Shown: positions 45,621-54,574, counted from the first letter of the stretch. The stretch is 64,000 nucleotides of DNA from Bacillus sp. SM2101 (GCF_018588585.1 NZ_JAEUFG010000010.1:62001-126000), one strand, 5' to 3'. Translations and numbers: made by a program. Notes: generated by a model from the letters alone, not told the origin.

Positions 45621-46976
45621 TTATTTGTTATGGACCTTTTTATTTGCAAATAAAAATAGTAAAAACAAGGCTGGAACAGCAAAGACCATTAGCATAAATG
45701 GTAAATTTACACCGGTTTTCTCAGCAAGAACATAAATTTCTGCTTCCTCCCGGTCAATAGTTACCTTGTATCCCTGTTCATCACTTCTAATTAAATCTCC
45801 AGCTAATAATCCTCTAAGTTCTTTTTCATCTTCAAGCGTAGTTGTATCTAAGTGTACTGTCTTTGTTTCGGAGGTATTGTTGATGACAGCAATAGCTGTT
45901 TCTTCTTTATATGTCCGCTTAAAGACTAGCATGCCATCTTCCTCATATAACATTTCAAAGTCTCCATAGGTTAATGAAGGTAGTGTGCTTCTAAGTTCAC
46001 TTAATTTAGTTATATAATCAGATAATTCTTTCTCAGTTCGAAAATTCATTAGTAGTTGATTAGGAATTCCATTACCACCATCTAATGCTATTTCAGACCC
46101 ATATAATACAACAGGCGCCCCAGGTGTTGTATACAAATGAACCAAAGCTTGTTTGATTCTTGTAACGGGATATTGATCCAGTGCGGTGGCTTTCCTTGTA
46201 ATTCTATCTGTTTGAGGACTATCGATCATTTTCACTGTCGTTTCGGATTGTTCCTGGTTGTTATTTGTTTCGTTAAATACATTATTAATTGTATCAAGTG
46301 GTTGATCAATTGTTACAAATTTGCTAGAAGCTTCTTCGTAATAGGAACGACTTACAATTGCGTCAAAACCTATACCGTTATACGTGTGTTCAAGTTGAGA
46401 TTCTATAGTTAGTTCATCTGCAAGCAAGAATAAATTTTGATTGCTTGATTTGATATCGTTAATAAATTCCTTCCAGAAATCACTAGGGTACAAGCCAATA
46501 TTTAATATATGATAACCATCAATATCTGTTTCTTCTTGCAAAGATATGTAAGCTTCCGCAATATTATTTGGCATTTCCATTGTTGTTTCAACATCTACAA
46601 TTATCTTCATATTCCGTTTATGAGCTTCGTCTACTAACGCTATTAAATCCTCTTTCGTTCCAAAGTATTCTTTGATAGTAAGATTTTCATTATCGTTACT
46701 AAAGTCATCGTTAAAAATGGATGATAACATTATAGTACTAAAACCCATTTCTTCAATATAATCGAGTTTTTGTATAACGCCCTTTATGTCACCCCCGTAA
46801 CCGTCATTTGGAACTTTTTGATCATTTGATACATCACCGTTAAAGAATTTCTCCACTATTACATAATAGATCGTTTCATCCTCCAAAGTTGGAGCCTCAT
46901 TATTTTCAGCTTGGACTAATACGCCTTGTATAAGGATGAATGGTATAAATAGGAAAGCGAGCAACCTTTTTTTCAT
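45621..46976 (-). CDS. alpha-amylase-family (GH13) protein lacking catalytic residues
   Basis: A 451-residue membrane-anchored extracellular protein. ATG 46976 follows AAAGGAG; signal peptide KKRLLAFLFIPFILIQGVLV; C-terminal anchor NLPFMLMVFAVPALFLLFLF. The GH13 barrel is clear (YYVIVEKFFNGDVSNDQK, GGDIKGVIQKLDYIEEMGFS, APVVLYGSEIALDGG), as is the C-terminal beta domain (ELRGLLAGDL). However, the catalytic blocks are altered: region I has DVETTME in place of D..NH, region II DGYHILNIG in place of DGYRLDxxKH (nucleophile Asp lost), region IV IDSPQTDR in place of LDNHDxxR. Only the region III glutamate (ADELT) stays. Domain B is almost gone. Probably a pseudoenzyme, perhaps glycan-binding. Confidence 0.85.
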   Translation of the reverse strand: MKKRLLAFLFIPFILIQGVLVQAENNEAPTLEDETIYYVIVEKFFNGDVSNDQKVPNDGYGGDIKGVIQKLDYIEEMGFSTIMLSSIFNDDFSNDNENLTIKEYFGTKEDLIALVDEAHKRNMKIIVDVETTMEMPNNIAEAYISLQEETDIDGYHILNIGLYPSDFWKEFINDIKSSNQNLFLLADELTIESQLEHTYNGIGFDAIVSRSYYEEASSKFVTIDQPLDTINNVFNETNNNQEQSETTVKMIDSPQTDRITRKATALDQYPVTRIKQALVHLYTTPGAPVVLYGSEIALDGGNGIPNQLLMNFRTEKELSDYITKLSELRSTLPSLTYGDFEMLYEEDGMLVFKRTYKEETAIAVINNTSETKTVHLDTTTLEDEKELRGLLAGDLIRSDEQGYKVTIDREEAEIYVLAEKTGVNLPFMLMVFAVPALFLLFLFANKKVHNK

Positions 46977-47120
46977 TAATATTAAACTCCTTTTATTCAT
47001 TTTAAATGATCATATATAAAATATATCCTTTACTAGATTATCTCCACTAGTAGTAGGTAGTCAATATTTTAGCGATATGCTTCATAGAAGAATGTGCTTT
47101 TATTTGTAAAATTTAATTCA

Positions 47121-47137
47121 TGTTATATTTTCTAACA
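47121..47137 (+). promoter_or_regulatory. TnrA box
   Basis: TGTTATATTTTCTAACA fits the TnrA consensus TGTnAnAwwwTmTnACA at every fixed position. It lies 113-129 bp upstream of the P-II gene, with a possible promoter (TTGCTT, 18 bp, TAGAAT) at 47156-47185. TnrA activates nrgAB in B. subtilis when nitrogen is limiting. Confidence 0.75.
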
Positions 47138-47249
47138 TAAAACGCAAAAAAGTTGTTGCTTTTTTCTGAAACTTCACTTAGAATAAGATACATGATATAA
47201 CATGATGGCGTTAACTTATATAACATGTAGGTTAGAGGGGGATATGAAA

Positions 47250-47591
47250 TTGAAAAAAGTTGAAGCGATTTTTCGTCCTGAACACTTTCAGGATCTACGC
47301 AATAAATTAGAAACTATCGGTGTAAATGGGCTTACTGTTTCAGAGGTTGCTGGATGTGGTAAGCAAAAAGGTCAAAAAGGGGTATTTAGGGGAAGTAAAT
47401 TTGAAATCACATTAGTACCAAAAATTAAAGTAGAAATGGTCGTTGAAAACGAAAAGGTAGACGAAATCATTAACATCATTCAATCGATATGTCGTACGAA
47501 CAGTGTGGGAGATGGGAAAATTTTCATCATACCTATCGAAGATGCTGTTAGGATTCGTACAGGTGAAACTGGAAAGCAAGCAATACTATAA
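47250..47591 (+). CDS. glnK: P-II family nitrogen regulator
   Basis: A 113-residue P-II signal protein. The TTG at 47250 is chosen: it gives MKKVEAIFRPEHF, the usual P-II start, and AGAGGGGG lies 8 bp upstream, whereas the in-frame ATGs at 47202 and 47244 are badly spaced. T-loop and C-terminal parts are visible (GCGKQKGQKGVFRGSKFEI, VGDGKIFIIPIEDAVRIRTG). It senses 2-oxoglutarate and ATP/ADP and plugs the ammonium channel encoded 35 bp downstream. Equivalent to NrgB, although the gene order is the reverse of B. subtilis nrgA-nrgB. Confidence 0.93.
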   Translation: MKKVEAIFRPEHFQDLRNKLETIGVNGLTVSEVAGCGKQKGQKGVFRGSKFEITLVPKIKVEMVVENEKVDEIINIIQSICRTNSVGDGKIFIIPIEDAVRIRTGETGKQAIL

Positions 47592-47626
47592 TTCGATAAA
47601 ACCAATATTGAAAGGGAGAGATTAAG

Positions 47627-49012
47627 TTGAGAAGAATGAAAAGAACAGCACTTTTAACACTTATTATTAGTTTATTCATGTCGTCTGTTGCTTTCGCTGA
47701 GGGTCCAACCACCACTGCATTACAATCATCGATGGATATGATGTGGATCATGGTTGCAGCGTTGCTTGTATTCTTTATGCATGCTGGTTTTGCAATGGTA
47801 GAAAGTGGATTTACACGTTCTAAAAATGCATTAAATATATTAATGAAGAACATGTTGACGATTTCAATCGCATCAGTGCTTTATTTTCTAGTTGGATATG
47901 GAATTATGTTCGGATCAAGTGCTGGTGGATTTATCGGTACAAGTGGATTTGCCTTAAATGGTCATGAAGCTGACGTTGGATTCTTCTTATTCCAGGCAGT
48001 TTTCTCAGCTACATGTGCAACGATTATTTCAGGAGCCGTAGCAGAAAGAATTAAGCTATCTAGCTATTTATTAATTACGATTTTAATGACAGGTTTTATT
48101 TATCCTGTAGTTGGACATTGGATTTGGAATGGCGGATGGTTAGCTGAATTAGGTTTCGTCGATTTTGCAGGATCAACAGTTGTTCATTTAACAGGTGCAC
48201 TTGGTGCAGTAGTTGCAGTATTCTTTCTTGGTGCAAGAATTGGCAAATACTCTGAGGGTAAAGTAAATGTCATTCCTGGTCATAATATCCCATTAGGGGC
48301 ACTAGGTGTATTCATTTTATGGTTTGGTTGGTTTGGTTTTAACGGAGGAAGTACTTTAGCAGCTGATCCAGAATTAATCCCTCATGTTGTAACAACTACC
48401 TTATTGTCAGCATCGTGCGGTGTTCTAGCATCTGCATTTTACACAAACTTACGCTATAAAAGAATTGATGCTTCATTAACTTTAAATGGTGCTTTAGCTG
48501 GATTAGTTGGGATTACAGCTGGTACTGCAAACGTTTCTTTAGTTGGTGCAATCATTATCGGCCTAGTGTCAGGTATCATCTTAGTTGAAGCAGTACAATT
48601 TATTGATCGTAAGTTAAAGCTTGATGATCCAGTAGGTGCAATCGCAGTTCATGGAGTTGCTGGAATTTGGGGAACATTAGCAGTTGGCTTCTTCGATACT
48701 CAAGCAGGATTAGTTTACGGTGGTGGAGTTCAATTGCTTGGTATTCAAGCCTTAGGAATTACAGCAGTAATCGTATGGACCGTTGCCACATTAGGTGTTG
48801 CACTATTCATTATGACTCGTCTTGGATCAATTAGAGTATCTCGTGAAGAAGAGATCGGCGGCTTAGATTTTGCTGAGCACGGTTCAACAGCTTATGAATT
48901 ACGAGAAGGGATTTTATCAGATCAACATAATCCTGTTTCTCCAGAATTTGGTTCTGGATTAATTGAAAGATTAAATCAAGCTGGTTCAGCAAGTAGTAAG
49001 GCAACTGGTTGA
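47627..49012 (+). CDS. amt: ammonium transporter
   Basis: A 461-residue Amt/NrgA channel with a signal peptide and eleven predicted helices. The start is TTG 47627, 6 bp from AAAGGGAGAG; ATG 47636 is an alternative. Pore elements are recognisable: MMWIMVAALLVFFMHAGFAM, the twin-histidine region GALAGLVGITAG and AIAVHGVAGIWGTLAVGFFD, and DFAGSTVVHLTGALGAVVAV. It takes up ammonium at low concentration, gated by the P-II protein of the same TnrA-controlled operon. Confidence 0.94.
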   Translation: MRRMKRTALLTLIISLFMSSVAFAEGPTTTALQSSMDMMWIMVAALLVFFMHAGFAMVESGFTRSKNALNILMKNMLTISIASVLYFLVGYGIMFGSSAGGFIGTSGFALNGHEADVGFFLFQAVFSATCATIISGAVAERIKLSSYLLITILMTGFIYPVVGHWIWNGGWLAELGFVDFAGSTVVHLTGALGAVVAVFFLGARIGKYSEGKVNVIPGHNIPLGALGVFILWFGWFGFNGGSTLAADPELIPHVVTTTLLSASCGVLASAFYTNLRYKRIDASLTLNGALAGLVGITAGTANVSLVGAIIIGLVSGIILVEAVQFIDRKLKLDDPVGAIAVHGVAGIWGTLAVGFFDTQAGLVYGGGVQLLGIQALGITAVIVWTVATLGVALFIMTRLGSIRVSREEEIGGLDFAEHGSTAYELREGILSDQHNPVSPEFGSGLIERLNQAGSASSKATG

Positions 49013-49032
49013 TTAACGAAATACTAACATAC

Positions 49033-49070
49033 AAAACAGCCATTTACTCATAGAGTGATGGCTGTTTTTA
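49033..49070 (+). terminator. terminator of the glnK-amt operon
   Basis: Stem AAAACAGCCAT / ATGGCTGTTTT with an inner ACTC / GAGT and T run. Confidence 0.85.
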
Positions 49071-49217
49071 TATTGTAAACACGGATGTTATTGTTATTTA
49101 ATTTGCACAGCAAGTTAAGTAATTTGACAAGCAAAGATACTGCGAACCTCTAGCTGTATAGAAGATTATTACGAATAACTACTAGCCTTTATAATTTTAT
49201 CATTGATTTAGCTTAAA

Positions 49218-49250
49218 CAGAAAACCCTCAGAGGGCAGCCTCCGAGAGTT
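49218..49250 (-). terminator. terminator of the small hydrophilic protein gene
   Basis: Minus-strand stem AACTCTCGGAGG / CCTCTGAGGGTT (two imperfect pairs) then TTCTGTTT. Confidence 0.6.
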
Positions 49251-49303
49251 GGGTAATAACTTTTTATTTGGAATTTGGAAATGTAATGCAGTGTTTGTAA
49301 TGC

Positions 49304-49435
49304 TTATTTATGATCTGTATCCTGTGAATATTGGCGTTCACCACGTTTACGATTTTGTTCTTTTTGTAAATTTTGTTTGTGGTGCAGTGCATTATTATCT
49401 TTTGCTTTTTTGTCATTATCACTCGTATGCGGCAT
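49304..49435 (-). CDS. small hydrophilic protein, DUF3941-like
   Basis: A 43-residue, very polar protein starting MPHTSDNDKKAKDNNALHHK and ending QYSQDTDHK. A strong ribosome site, AAAGGAGTG, precedes the ATG and a terminator follows. It looks like the small DUF3941 proteins of Bacillus, whose role is unknown; the family match is from memory and moderate. The opposite-strand frames here are shadows. Confidence 0.65.
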   Translation of the reverse strand: MPHTSDNDKKAKDNNALHHKQNLQKEQNRKRGERQYSQDTDHK

Positions 49436-49455
49436 AAAGAGACACTCCTTTTAAA

Positions 49456-49552
49456 TCGGCTGATTTCAAATTGACTGTTGGTATGCGATATAACTGGATA
49501 ATTTTTTCTCGTCACAGTCAATAGCAACAACAATGAAAGGAAAAGAGCCTTT
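49456..49552 (+). repeat. 165-bp dispersed element, copy 11 (internally deleted)
   Basis: Left part TCGGCTGATTTCAAATTGAC + TGTTGGTATGCGATATAAC and right end ATAGCAACAACAATGAAAGG + AAAAGAGCCTTT; the middle is missing. Confidence 0.6.
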
Positions 49553-49603
49553 AGTTATAATCTTTATTAGCTTGTCCGCGTTAGTGAGAATGTATGTAGC
49601 TTA

Positions 49604-50461
49604 TTAACTATACTTATCATTCAAGAAAAATAACGCTAGTGTCCCTGGTCCAGCATGTGCTCCAATCGCACAGCCTATTGTATTTATTAAAAATTGATCG
49701 CAGCCAAACTCATCTTTAATTTTTTCTTGTAACAATAGTGCTCCCTCTTCATTATCTCCGTGACTGATACCGATCGTTTGAGTTGATAAATCAACTCCTC
49801 GTTCTCTCATAAGATCAATCATACGTTTGATCACTTTTTTGTTACCTCTAATTTTTTCTAATGGAATTAGCTTTCCATCCTCAACATGCAATAAAGGCTT
49901 AATATTTAGTAAACCTCCTACAAAAGCAGAGGTTCTACTAACTCTTCCTCCCCGAGCCAAATATTCTAAGTTATCAACTGTAAATATGTGTTCCATATGC
50001 TTACAGTGGAACTGGATAGTTTCGATGAGATCTTGATATGCTAGTGTTTTTGATAGCTCTACAGCCTTTTCTACAATTAATCCGTATCCTAAAGAAGCAC
50101 ATTTTGAATCAATAATTGTAAGTTCAAAATTTGGATATTCTTCTAAAACTTGCTCTCTCATTAACATTGCTGTTTGATATGTGCCGGACAGCTCAGAAGA
50201 AAAAGCGATATAAATTGATGATTTCTGCTGTTTTGCTAAGTTTAAGAATAGTTTTCTTAGCTCGCTAGGCTTGGCTTGTGATGTTTTTGCTACCTTTCCT
50301 TGTCGCATCGCATCATATACTTGCTTAGGTTTGATAGAGAGTAAATCTTCGTATTCTGTTCCATCAACATTAACACATAAAGGAACTAAATCTACATTTG
50401 AATTCCGATAAAAATCAAGCGGTAAGTCACTGCCGCTGTCTGCAATAATATTTGTATTCAT
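49604..50461 (-). CDS. DegV family fatty-acid-binding protein (YitS-like)
   Basis: A 285-residue DegV protein. Features in order: [20 protein letters not shown] at the N-terminus, [14 protein letters not shown] near residue 80, [11 protein letters not shown] and [13 protein letters not shown]. These proteins present acyl chains to fatty acid kinase. Its position before yitT matches yitS of B. subtilis. Confidence 0.9.
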   Translation of the reverse strand: MNTNIIADSGSDLPLDFYRNSNVDLVPLCVNVDGTEYEDLLSIKPKQVYDAMRQGKVAKTSQAKPSELRKLFLNLAKQQKSSIYIAFSSELSGTYQTAMLMREQVLEEYPNFELTIIDSKCASLGYGLIVEKAVELSKTLAYQDLIETIQFHCKHMEHIFTVDNLEYLARGGRVSRTSAFVGGLLNIKPLLHVEDGKLIPLEKIRGNKKVIKRMIDLMRERGVDLSTQTIGISHGDNEEGALLLQEKIKDEFGCDQFLINTIGCAIGAHAGPGTLALFFLNDKYS

Positions 50462-50768
50462 CCAAGCACCTCTTTAAATAAATTGCTACATTAATAAATT
50501 TAAGCCTACTCAATAAGTTTATCATGACAAAAGAAATTATAGTATTGCAAGTTTGGGTAGAATATGTTTAATTTAATACATCACAGCAGTGAAAATAGTA
50601 AATAAGGCACTTTATTTAGAATTTGTAGCTACTATACTTATATAGTTAATCGTTTATATTTTACTAAGAATAGCAACAAATAAAACGGACAGCTTCATAA
50701 AATGAACCGTTAGAATATTCAAGTTTTGGGAGTAGAAATTTAGCTTATAAAGGGGAATCATAGTAATT

Positions 50769-51605
50769 ATGCATGAAGTAAAAAAGTTTGTAATAGTCAT
50801 CTTAGGTGCATTATTAAATGCATTAGCACTTAATTTCTTTTTAATTCCTGCCAATATTTATGCTGGAGGCTTTGCAGGTCTTTCGCAGTTACTATCGAGC
50901 ATTACTGGACAATTCACACCATTTCAAATATCAACAGGTATTTTTCTGTTCTTACTAAATGTGCCAGTTGCGATCCTAGGTTGGAAAAAAGTAGGGAAAA
51001 GGTTTACCCTGTATAGTTTTTTAAGTGTCGCATCGATGTCATTCTTTCTTCAAATATTGCCTATCGTTCATGTTTCTGAAGATATTTTATTGAATGCAGT
51101 TTTTGGTGGAGTCATTCAAGCAGTAGGGATTGGTTTCACATTGAAATATGGCGCTTCCACAGGTGGTCTTGATATCATCACGCTAGTTTTATCTAAAATC
51201 AATGATCGCCCTATTGGTGTATATTTCTTCTCATTAAATGCCGTAATCATTATCACAACCGGTTCTTTATATGGTTGGGAATACGCACTATATACGTTAG
51301 TGACTTTATATGTAGCGACAAGAGTGATTGATTCAATACATACTAGACATGAAAAACTAACAGCGATGATCATTACAAAAAAAGCAGATGAGCTAAAAGA
51401 GGCAATTCACTCAAAGCTAGTGAGGGGAATTACGACAGTACCTGCAAAGGGTGGCTTTTCAAATGAAAGTCAAGAAATGATGATTATCGTAATCACGAGA
51501 TATGAATTGTATGATTTAGAAAGAATCATCAAAAAGGTCGACGAGAATGCATTTACTAATATTGTTCAAACAGCAGGTATCTTTGGCTTATTTCGAAAAG
51601 AATAA
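50769..51605 (+). CDS. yitT: YitT family membrane protein
   Basis: A 278-residue protein with five or six predicted helices in the first 180 residues (DUF161 repeats: NIYAGGFAGLSQLLS, KYGASTGGLDIITLVLSKIN) and a C-terminal cytoplasmic DUF2179 domain (KLTAMIITKKADELKEAIHS, RGITTVPAKGGFS). The ribosome site is somewhat distant (AAAGGGG, 13 bp). Transport function is presumed, substrate unknown. Confidence 0.9.
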   Translation: MHEVKKFVIVILGALLNALALNFFLIPANIYAGGFAGLSQLLSSITGQFTPFQISTGIFLFLLNVPVAILGWKKVGKRFTLYSFLSVASMSFFLQILPIVHVSEDILLNAVFGGVIQAVGIGFTLKYGASTGGLDIITLVLSKINDRPIGVYFFSLNAVIIITTGSLYGWEYALYTLVTLYVATRVIDSIHTRHEKLTAMIITKKADELKEAIHSKLVRGITTVPAKGGFSNESQEMMIIVITRYELYDLERIIKKVDENAFTNIVQTAGIFGLFRKE

Positions 51606-51614
51606 TCAATTAGA

Positions 51615-51660
51615 AAGGGTAGGAAATCAAGAGCTACTTTTTAGCTTATTTCCTACCCTT
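51615..51660. terminator. bidirectional terminator after yitT
   Basis: Perfect 13-bp stem AAGGGTAGGAAAT / ATTTCCTACCCTT between convergent genes. Confidence 0.75.
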
Positions 51661-51688
51661 ACACCGGAATAAATATTTTAACAATTAA

Positions 51689-51871
51689 TTAATGTTGTAA
51701 ATTGTCTAGCCTATTTTGAAGCTCTCTTAACTGCTTTTTTTCAGCAATCGTTGAGTTTGCATATGCTGAGGACAGTGCGTTTTTTGCCGCTGACAAGGCA
51801 TCTTCAGATTGAGCAGCCTGTTCAGCTAATTGAACTGCTTCTCGAGCTTGTTGAAATAATTGATTTCCCAT
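51689..51871 (-). CDS. DUF3813 family small protein (YizC-like)
   Basis: A 60-residue all-helical, alanine- and glutamine-rich protein (QQAREAVQLAEQAAQSEDAL, then KQLRELQNRLDNLQH), matching DUF3813 in length and composition. It is encoded between yitT and the yitU-like HAD gene, the location of yizC. It is the second gene of a pair with the 51-residue protein upstream. Confidence 0.75.
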   Translation of the reverse strand: MGNQLFQQAREAVQLAEQAAQSEDALSAAKNALSSAYANSTIAEKKQLRELQNRLDNLQH

Positions 51872-51873
51872 CG

Positions 51874-52029
51874 TTATGCCCCACCAATTGATGATTCTTT
51901 AACATTTGAAATTTTTTGTCTTTCCTCTGCCTCTGCATATGTCGTGTGATAAGGGATCCGTTCATCATGTTTTTCAACAGCGTCAACACCTTGTTGAACG
52001 AAGCGTTTGGATTTATTACGTTTACCCAT
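51874..52029 (-). CDS. hypothetical 51-residue protein
   Basis: A short gene with AAGGGGGG 7 bp before the ATG. The protein starts MGKRNKSKRFVQQGVDAVEK and ends KESSIGGA; it is hydrophilic with a basic N-terminus and no membrane segment. The stop codon lies just 2 bp before the DUF3813 start, so the two are co-transcribed. No family was recognised. Confidence 0.65.
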   Translation of the reverse strand: MGKRNKSKRFVQQGVDAVEKHDERIPYHTTYAEAEERQKISNVKESSIGGA

Positions 52030-52377
52030 CAGTAGCCCCCCTTAAATCATCCTGAAGAAACTGACTCAACAAAATCGATTTCTAGGTGTATATTGAAAAT
52101 GTTACTTGGATTATCTTCAGCTACACTCGATTGATTGAGTCAGTATCATTTATATTTTGGCTAACAATTGTTTATATATACATGAATGATTAGGTTGAGG
52201 CTCTTATTATAAACTTTGTTGTTATTTGTAAAAAATATTATTAGACGTGATTTGGTAAAAGACAAGTTACTCGAGTAAGTCTTTATTTAATCGTACATTA
52301 GGTAACAAAAAATGGAAAAAAATACCTTTGTTATAGGGTTTTAAATGTTAGTTAGAACATTAAATAACCATTATCAT
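52030..52377. other. intergenic stretch with a solo element end
   Basis: No gene was found. Positions 52196-52232 (GAGGCTCTTATTATAAACTT + TGTTGTTATTTG) match the right terminus of the 165-bp element in inverted orientation, with no convincing left end. Confidence 0.5.
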
Positions 52378-53196
52378 TTAGTTATCAAGTTTTAATATAT
52401 TAGCTAAAGCCTTACCGACTCCATCTTGTTCGTTTGTAGTGGTAATATCTTTAGCAAGGGACTTTAATTCATCAATCGCATTTCCCATAGCAATTCCAAA
52501 TCCAGCATAATCAATCATTTCTAAATCATTGTCTTCATCGCCAAAAGCTATTATGCGGCTGCGAGGAATTTGATAATAGTCAGCAATTTTTTTCAAACCA
52601 ACGGCTTTATTTAATCCAGCTTTTACAATCTCTATAATGTGCCATGGTGCTCCCCATTTGCGATGATCAATCATTTCTGCATGTACATCTGATAAATAGG
52701 AACGAATTTCTTGTACGTGGCTCTCTTCTGCATGAATTAAAATACTCGTAGGGTCGTGAGTTAAAATTTGCTTTAAGTCACCTGTTTCAATTTTCGGGTT
52801 GCCAAAGTTAAAGATATTTAAATACTTTTCATCATGATAATGAAAATAAACATCATCCATCACTTCAGCTAAAATATTCTTAATATCATATTGCTCACTA
52901 GCTTCCACGATATCCTTCGCTGTATTTAAATGAAGTGGGGTATGATATAATCCCCAATTGTGATCGATTGGATGATGAACGAAGGCACCATTAAAATTAA
53001 CAATGGGTGTTTTTAAATTAAGCTCATTATAATAAATTTCACTAGCTCTATATGGTCTTCCAGTTGCAATAACAACAATATGACCTGCCATTTGAGCCTT
53101 CATGATCATTTCTTTCGTATATGAGGAAATCTTTTTATCATCAGTTAATAAAGTACCGTCTAAATCTAATGCAATTAAATGTTGTTGAAAGCTCAT
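52378..53196 (-). CDS. Cof-type HAD-IIB family phosphatase (YitU-like)
   Basis: A 272-residue haloacid dehalogenase phosphatase. Motif I is ALDLDGTLLTDD with the nucleophile Asp, motif II VVIATGRPYR, motif III lysine in KAGLNKAVGLKKIADYY, motif IV AFGDEDNDLEMIDYAG. The C2B cap lies between. Such enzymes hydrolyse sugar phosphates or flavin precursors. GGAGA precedes the ATG. The location supports YitU. Confidence 0.9.
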   Translation of the reverse strand: MSFQQHLIALDLDGTLLTDDKKISSYTKEMIMKAQMAGHIVVIATGRPYRASEIYYNELNLKTPIVNFNGAFVHHPIDHNWGLYHTPLHLNTAKDIVEASEQYDIKNILAEVMDDVYFHYHDEKYLNIFNFGNPKIETGDLKQILTHDPTSILIHAEESHVQEIRSYLSDVHAEMIDHRKWGAPWHIIEIVKAGLNKAVGLKKIADYYQIPRSRIIAFGDEDNDLEMIDYAGFGIAMGNAIDELKSLAKDITTTNEQDGVGKALANILKLDN

Positions 53197-53471
53197 AATG
53201 TCTCCTTTTTAAAAATAATTTTTCTTACATAATAAAACATTTATTATACTATTTACATAGTAGAAAATAATCATCGATTGTTTTAAGTGTACCTTGAATG
53301 GAAAAAATTTGTCCACTATTTTGTAATAAAATGAAAAATAATAAGAGCAAGTACGATTCATTGATATCTCACTACGTTAATTCATTCCCATATCGCTAGT
53401 ATCTGCGACAATAAATGTAACAAATCGGTCATATTTTCTATAAGAAAATGTACTGAAAAGAAGTAATTTTT

Positions 53472-53513
53472 TTGCTAATTAGTACATATATGATATAATG
53501 AAAATGATTCTCA
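53472..53513 (+). promoter_or_regulatory. promoter with a Fur box
   Basis: TTGCTA (53472-53477), 16 bp, TATAAT (53494-53499), and TGAAAATGATTCTCA at 53499-53513. The last fits the 7-1-7 Fur box TGATAATnATTATCA with two mismatches and covers about -7 to +8, a repressing position. It controls the DUF59 gene. Confidence 0.65.
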
Positions 53514-53536
53514 AGTAGGTCGAAAGGGTGAAAAAC

Positions 53537-53848
53537 ATGGATAAAGCTTTAGAAGAAAATATAATGGGTGCACTTGAAAATGTGCTTGATCCAGAATTAG
53601 GTATTGATATTGTTAATTTAGGCTTAGTGTATGGTGTTGATATAGATGATAATGGGACTGCGACTGTTACAATGACTCTCACTTCTATGGGATGCCCATT
53701 AGCAGGAACTATTTCTGAAGATGTAAAGAGAAATTTAGCAGATTTACCAGAAGTAAAAGAGACAGAAGTTAGTATTGTTTGGAGCCCACCTTGGAGTAAA
53801 GATCGCATGTCAAGATATGCAAAAATTGCTTTAGGAGTTCATGGATAA
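53537..53848 (+). CDS. DUF59 iron-sulfur cluster assembly factor (YitW-like)
   Basis: A 103-residue MIP18/SufT-type protein: NVLDPELGIDIVNLGLVYGV, the conserved cysteine loop TLTSMGCPLAGTI, and the C-terminal VWSPPWSKDRMS. These proteins help mature iron-sulfur proteins. ATG 53537 follows AAAGGGTG; a GTG at 53528 overlaps that site. The Fur box in its promoter suits a role in iron-sulfur supply under iron limitation. Confidence 0.9.
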   Translation: MDKALEENIMGALENVLDPELGIDIVNLGLVYGVDIDDNGTATVTMTLTSMGCPLAGTISEDVKRNLADLPEVKETEVSIVWSPPWSKDRMSRYAKIALGVHG

Positions 53849-53896
53849 TTATGTAGTAAAATACATCTGATGTATAAATATTTTAGATATTATTGT

Positions 53897-53932
53897 AAGA
53901 GAGGTGGAGATTAAATAACTTCATCTCTCTTT
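53897..53932 (+). terminator. terminator of the DUF59 gene
   Basis: Stem AAGAGAGGTG / CATCTCTCTT (one wobble) followed by TATG; modest T run. Confidence 0.6.
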
Positions 53933-53946
53933 ATGCTGTCATAAGT

Positions 53947-54117
53947 TAAGCTTTTTTCTATTCTAGCCGAAAAAATGACTTAGCTTTGTTACTTTTACGC
54001 CTAATCTATAAGATAAAATTGTTGTTTTACTACCCATTAGTCATCGATATATAGAAGGAAAGATGCAACTTGTTTATTTCTTATGAAAAAAATAACAATT
54101 CATGAAAAAAAGCCCTT
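53947..54117 (-). repeat. 165-bp dispersed element, copy 12 (type 2, inverted, degenerate)
   Basis: Reads in inverted order: AAGCTTTTTTCTATTCTAG, TTAGCTTTGTTAC, TCATCGATATATAGAAGGAA, AGATGCAACTTG, AACAATTCATGAAAAAAAGC + C. Confidence 0.55.
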
Positions 54118-54296
54118 GGCTAAGAGCGGAATTGTTTCTTGTTTCAAAAGTAATGTTGTTAGGGTAAATGGCTAGCATCACAGTTTCAATATGATGCTAT
54201 TCTTAACAAATTTGTACTATAAGAAGTAGCTTTAAATGTTAGTCATCATATTAGAGAAGAAAAGATCCCCAAACTCTAGTTGTGTGCGTGTTTATT

Positions 54297-54460
54297 AAAG
54301 GCTCTTTTCGCAAACTTAGTTGCTATTTTAATTTAAAATGGACTATATTACGATTTTTATGAGACTCAATAATTGTATAAGTAGAAAAGATCCAAGAAGG
54401 CTAGAAATATAAGAGCTAATATCTTTGAACGAAAAGCAACAATCAATGCGAAAACAGTCT
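54297..54460 (-). repeat. 165-bp dispersed element, copy 13 (type 1, inverted)
   Basis: Well-preserved inverted copy: AAAGGCTCTTTTCGCAAACT + TAGTTGCTATTT, centre AATTGTATAAGTAGAAAAGA, end AGCAACAATCAATGCGAAAA + CAGTCT. The final 20 bases are repeated once more at 54471-54492 (AACAATCAATGCGAAAAGAG + CC), a second terminus. Confidence 0.8.
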
Positions 54461-54513
54461 TATTAAAAAGAACAATCAATGCGAAAAGAGCCTGCTATTA
54501 AGATTCAACAACC

Positions 54514-54543
54514 AATCAGGTGGAGGAGAGTTACCACCTGATT
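54514..54543 (-). terminator. terminator of the anaerobic DUF59/DUF2249 operon
   Basis: Stem AATCAGGTGG / CCACCTGATT; T tail weak (GGTTGTTG) on the minus strand. Sequence-identical stem to the one in the gerP operon. Confidence 0.6.
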
Positions 54544-54574
54544 CACCGAGTTCGAGTTTATTTACATGCAGTCA

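Noticed and set aside
49249..49533. 62- and 89-codon ORFs around the DUF3941-like gene
   Set aside because: They are in other frames over the 43-codon gene, which alone has a strong ribosome site and terminator.
50670..50705. Further copy of the dispersed element (AATAGCAACAAATAAAAC)
   Set aside because: Only about 12 bases match the right end; GAGCCTTT and the left end are missing.
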